From Chloroflexota bacterium (GTDB lineage: Bacteria > Chloroflexota > Anaerolineae > Fen-1058), in contig JACRBO010000029.1 in NCBI GenBank assembly GCA_016219235.1, positions 1 through 8,097 of the forward strand: a stretch of 8,097 nt of DNA, read 5' to 3'. Position 1 is the first letter of the stretch, and each line of letters opens with the position of its first letter. The position numbers were made by a program, and so were the translations under genes. Below are positions 6,719 through 8,097 of the stretch, in pieces. The notes below the pieces were generated by a model. That model saw nothing but the letters and a program-made list of their open reading frames with translations, did no database searches and was not told the origin of the DNA.

Positions 6719-7686
6719 ACAAACGCGAACGACTCGAAGCAGCGATTGCGGGGCAAGCGGTCGATCAAGTGCCGGTAGCGTTGTGGCGGCATTTCCCCGG
6801 CGACGATCAACACCCCGATCATCTAGCGGCGGCGACGGTGGCCTTTCAACGCCGCTGGGATTTTGATTTTGTGAAGGTAACGCCCGCCAGCAGTTTTCAG
6901 ATTCGCGATTGGGGCGTGCAGGATGTGTGGGTGGGCCACATCGAAGGGACGCGGCAGTACATTCAGCGCGCCATCGAACGCGCGGCCGATTGGCGTGCGT
7001 TGGGGCCGCTCGATCCACACGCGGGCGCGTTGGGTCAGCAATTGCGTTGTGTGAATCAGGTGTTGAGCGCCCTGCCCAATGTGCCCGTGATTCAGACGAT
7101 TTTCAGCCCGATGGCGCAAGCGAAGAATCTGGCTGGCGATCGATTGCTCACGGATCTGCGGGAAAATGAGGCGGATTTTCGCGCCGGGCTGGAGACGATC
7201 ACGCGCACGACGATCGAGTATGTGAAGGCTGTCAAAGCAACGGGCGTGGCGGGTATCTTCTATGCGGTGCAACACGCTTCGGCCAATCTGCTCAGCCGCG
7301 ATGAGTTCAGCACGTTCGGGCGCGAGTATGACCTGCGGGTGCTGAGTGAACTATCGGGCACGTGGCTGAACGTGATGCACGTGCATGGCGATCACATTTA
7401 CTTCGATCTGGTCGCGGACTATCCACTGCAAGTGTGGAACTGGCACGATCGCGAAACCGATCCGACGTTGACCGAGGGGCTGCGACAGATCAAAGGCGCG
7501 GCCTGCGGCGGCATCGCGCGCGATATGGTGATGCTGCGGGGGCGGCCGGAAGCGGTGCGCGAGCAGGTGGCCGACGCAATCAAGCAGACGGGCGGTCGGC
7601 GTTACATCGTCGGCACGGGCTGCGTGACGATGATTCCGACCCCGGAGGTGAATATCAGGACGGCGATTGAGGGAACATCACTGTAA
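6715..7686 (+). CDS. Uroporphyrinogen decarboxylase (URO-D) superfamily protein, probably not HemE
   Basis: A 323-residue soluble protein of the URO-D fold (PF01208 type), a TIM-barrel family covering haem-pathway HemE and corrinoid-dependent methyltransferases such as MtaA. Family features are the N-terminal NKRERLEAAIAGQAVDQVPVA (2-22), YVKAVKATGVAGIFYAVQ (169-186), a central MHVHGD (221-226), and the C-terminal GTGCVTMIPTPEVNI (300-314), equivalent to the usual 'GCxxxPxTPxEN'. The RQAGR motif that binds substrate carboxylates in HemE is absent; WRHFPGDD (24-31) stands in its place. H222 or H224 with C303 could form a metal site like the His-x-Cys...Cys zinc site of MtaA, with His in place of the first Cys. 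A methyltransferase-like role is therefore more likely than haem synthesis, but the substrate is unknown. The ATG overlaps the stop of the membrane protein gene (ATGA), with GAGG five bases upstream, so the two are translationally coupled. Confidence 0.85.
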   Translation: MNKRERLEAAIAGQAVDQVPVALWRHFPGDDQHPDHLAAATVAFQRRWDFDFVKVTPASSFQIRDWGVQDVWVGHIEGTRQYIQRAIERAADWRALGPLDPHAGALGQQLRCVNQVLSALPNVPVIQTIFSPMAQAKNLAGDRLLTDLRENEADFRAGLETITRTTIEYVKAVKATGVAGIFYAVQHASANLLSRDEFSTFGREYDLRVLSELSGTWLNVMHVHGDHIYFDLVADYPLQVWNWHDRETDPTLTEGLRQIKGAACGGIARDMVMLRGRPEAVREQVADAIKQTGGRRYIVGTGCVTMIPTPEVNIRTAIEGTSL

Positions 7687-7756
7687 TCTGCAGCGTTGTA
7701 TCAATAGACCGGGCGGGGGCCAAGTTTGGACGAATCCATCCAGAGGACAATCTACA

Positions 7757-8097
7757 ATGAAGCTTCACTTTTCTCTCGGTCTGGTTGTGGCTTGCGTGCT
7801 TAGTGGTGTAGTACTGCTGTTGGCTCCCTCAGCGGTGGGCACTCGTGCTCTTAGCTCGTGGTATGTGTCACCTGGCGGGAATGACGGGAACGATTGTCTG
7901 AGCCCGGCGACGGCATGCGGGACGATTAACGGGGCATTGTTCAAGCCGACGTTTGCGGCGGGCGATGAGGTGCGGGTAGCGACAGGCACCTACACGCGCG
8001 ATATTGGGGATGAGGTGGTTGTCGTCTTGAAAGACGCGACGCTGAGCGGCGGCTGGGACAGTGAATTCACGGCCCAAACCGGCGTGTCGGTGATCGA
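7757..8097 (+). CDS. Secreted protein, N-terminal part, probable right-handed parallel beta-helix family; cut by window edge
   Basis: The frame is open from the ATG at 7757 to the right edge (113 codons plus two bases), so the C-terminus lies outside. The first part, MKLHFSLGLVVACVLSG followed by VVLLLAPSAVG, is a signal peptide with cleavage likely between about residues 26 and 31. The mature protein opens SSWYVSPGGNDGNDCLSPAT, then CGTINGALFKP, DEVRVATGTYT and LKDATLSGGWD. The order 'YVSPxGND...C...P..CxTI..A......GDxVxVAxGTYT' is typical of secreted beta-helix or Pmp-like repeat proteins, which are often large surface proteins. AGAGGA (7742-7747) lies nine bases upstream as a ribosome binding site. 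The gene follows the URO-D-like gene by 70 bases. In that gap I saw no convincing terminator or promoter. Family assignment is good; function and full length are unknown. Confidence 0.8.
   Translation, partial: MKLHFSLGLVVACVLSGVVLLLAPSAVGTRALSSWYVSPGGNDGNDCLSPATACGTINGALFKPTFAAGDEVRVATGTYTRDIGDEVVVVLKDATLSGGWDSEFTAQTGVSVI

Noticed and set aside
6715..7686. Calling the URO-D-like gene hemE
   Set aside because: The HemE substrate-binding RQAGR motif is missing and no haem biosynthesis genes are nearby.
7726..7754. Promoter with TTGGAC as -35 and AATCTA as -10
   Set aside because: The -10 match is poor and would lie beside the ATG and ribosome binding site, leaving no room for a leader.

Overview
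The window is a chromosomal segment of a high-GC bacterium, most plausibly a member of the Chloroflexota (Anaerolineae-like). This is inferred from family resemblance, not from a marker gene. Three protein types here are ones I associate with that phylum: a lipoprotein WD40 protein with an 'ITADNA...' leader before the first blade, a PTPS-related/YfhO-like membrane protein ending in a 'LLGYDIS...PGG.L.LTVYWKA' beta-sandwich, and a secreted protein opening with 'WYVSPGGNDGNDC'. All genes are on the + strand and no RNA gene was seen.

Region 1 (3-2355) is a tightly packed succinyl-CoA synthetase operon. It holds the C-terminal two thirds of SucC (the start lies left of the window), a small DUF4258-like protein, a small antitoxin-like protein, and complete SucD. 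The two small genes form a toxin-antitoxin-like pair between sucC and sucD. The genes are joined by a 15-base gap, a TAATG overlap and an ATGA overlap, each with its own ribosome binding site. SucC carries an unusual lysine/alanine/proline tail resembling histone H1.

Region 2 (2356-2483) is the longest non-coding stretch. It contains a palindromic repeat built from five copies of the heptamer CGCAGAT (three forward, two inverted) and followed by a T-rich run. It could be a dispersed intergenic repeat, a terminator for the suc operon, or both.

Region 3 (2484-4400) is one lipoprotein made of about 14 WD40-like blades. Its DNA is clearly more AT-rich than the flanking genes.

Region 4 (4433-7686) is a second compact pair: a polytopic GT-C/YfhO-like membrane protein and a URO-D-superfamily protein, overlapping by ATGA. 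The membrane protein gene contains two different heptanucleotide tandem repeats, both translated and both in loops between membrane helices.

Region 5 (7757-8097) is the start of a secreted protein, probably a parallel beta-helix type, cut off by the right edge. SucC and SucD work together in the citric acid cycle. The WD40 lipoprotein, the membrane protein and the beta-helix protein point to the cell surface, but nothing in the sequence ties them into one pathway. The strongest candidates for something unusual are the toxin-antitoxin-like pair inside sucCD, the SucC tail, and the in-frame heptamer repeats.
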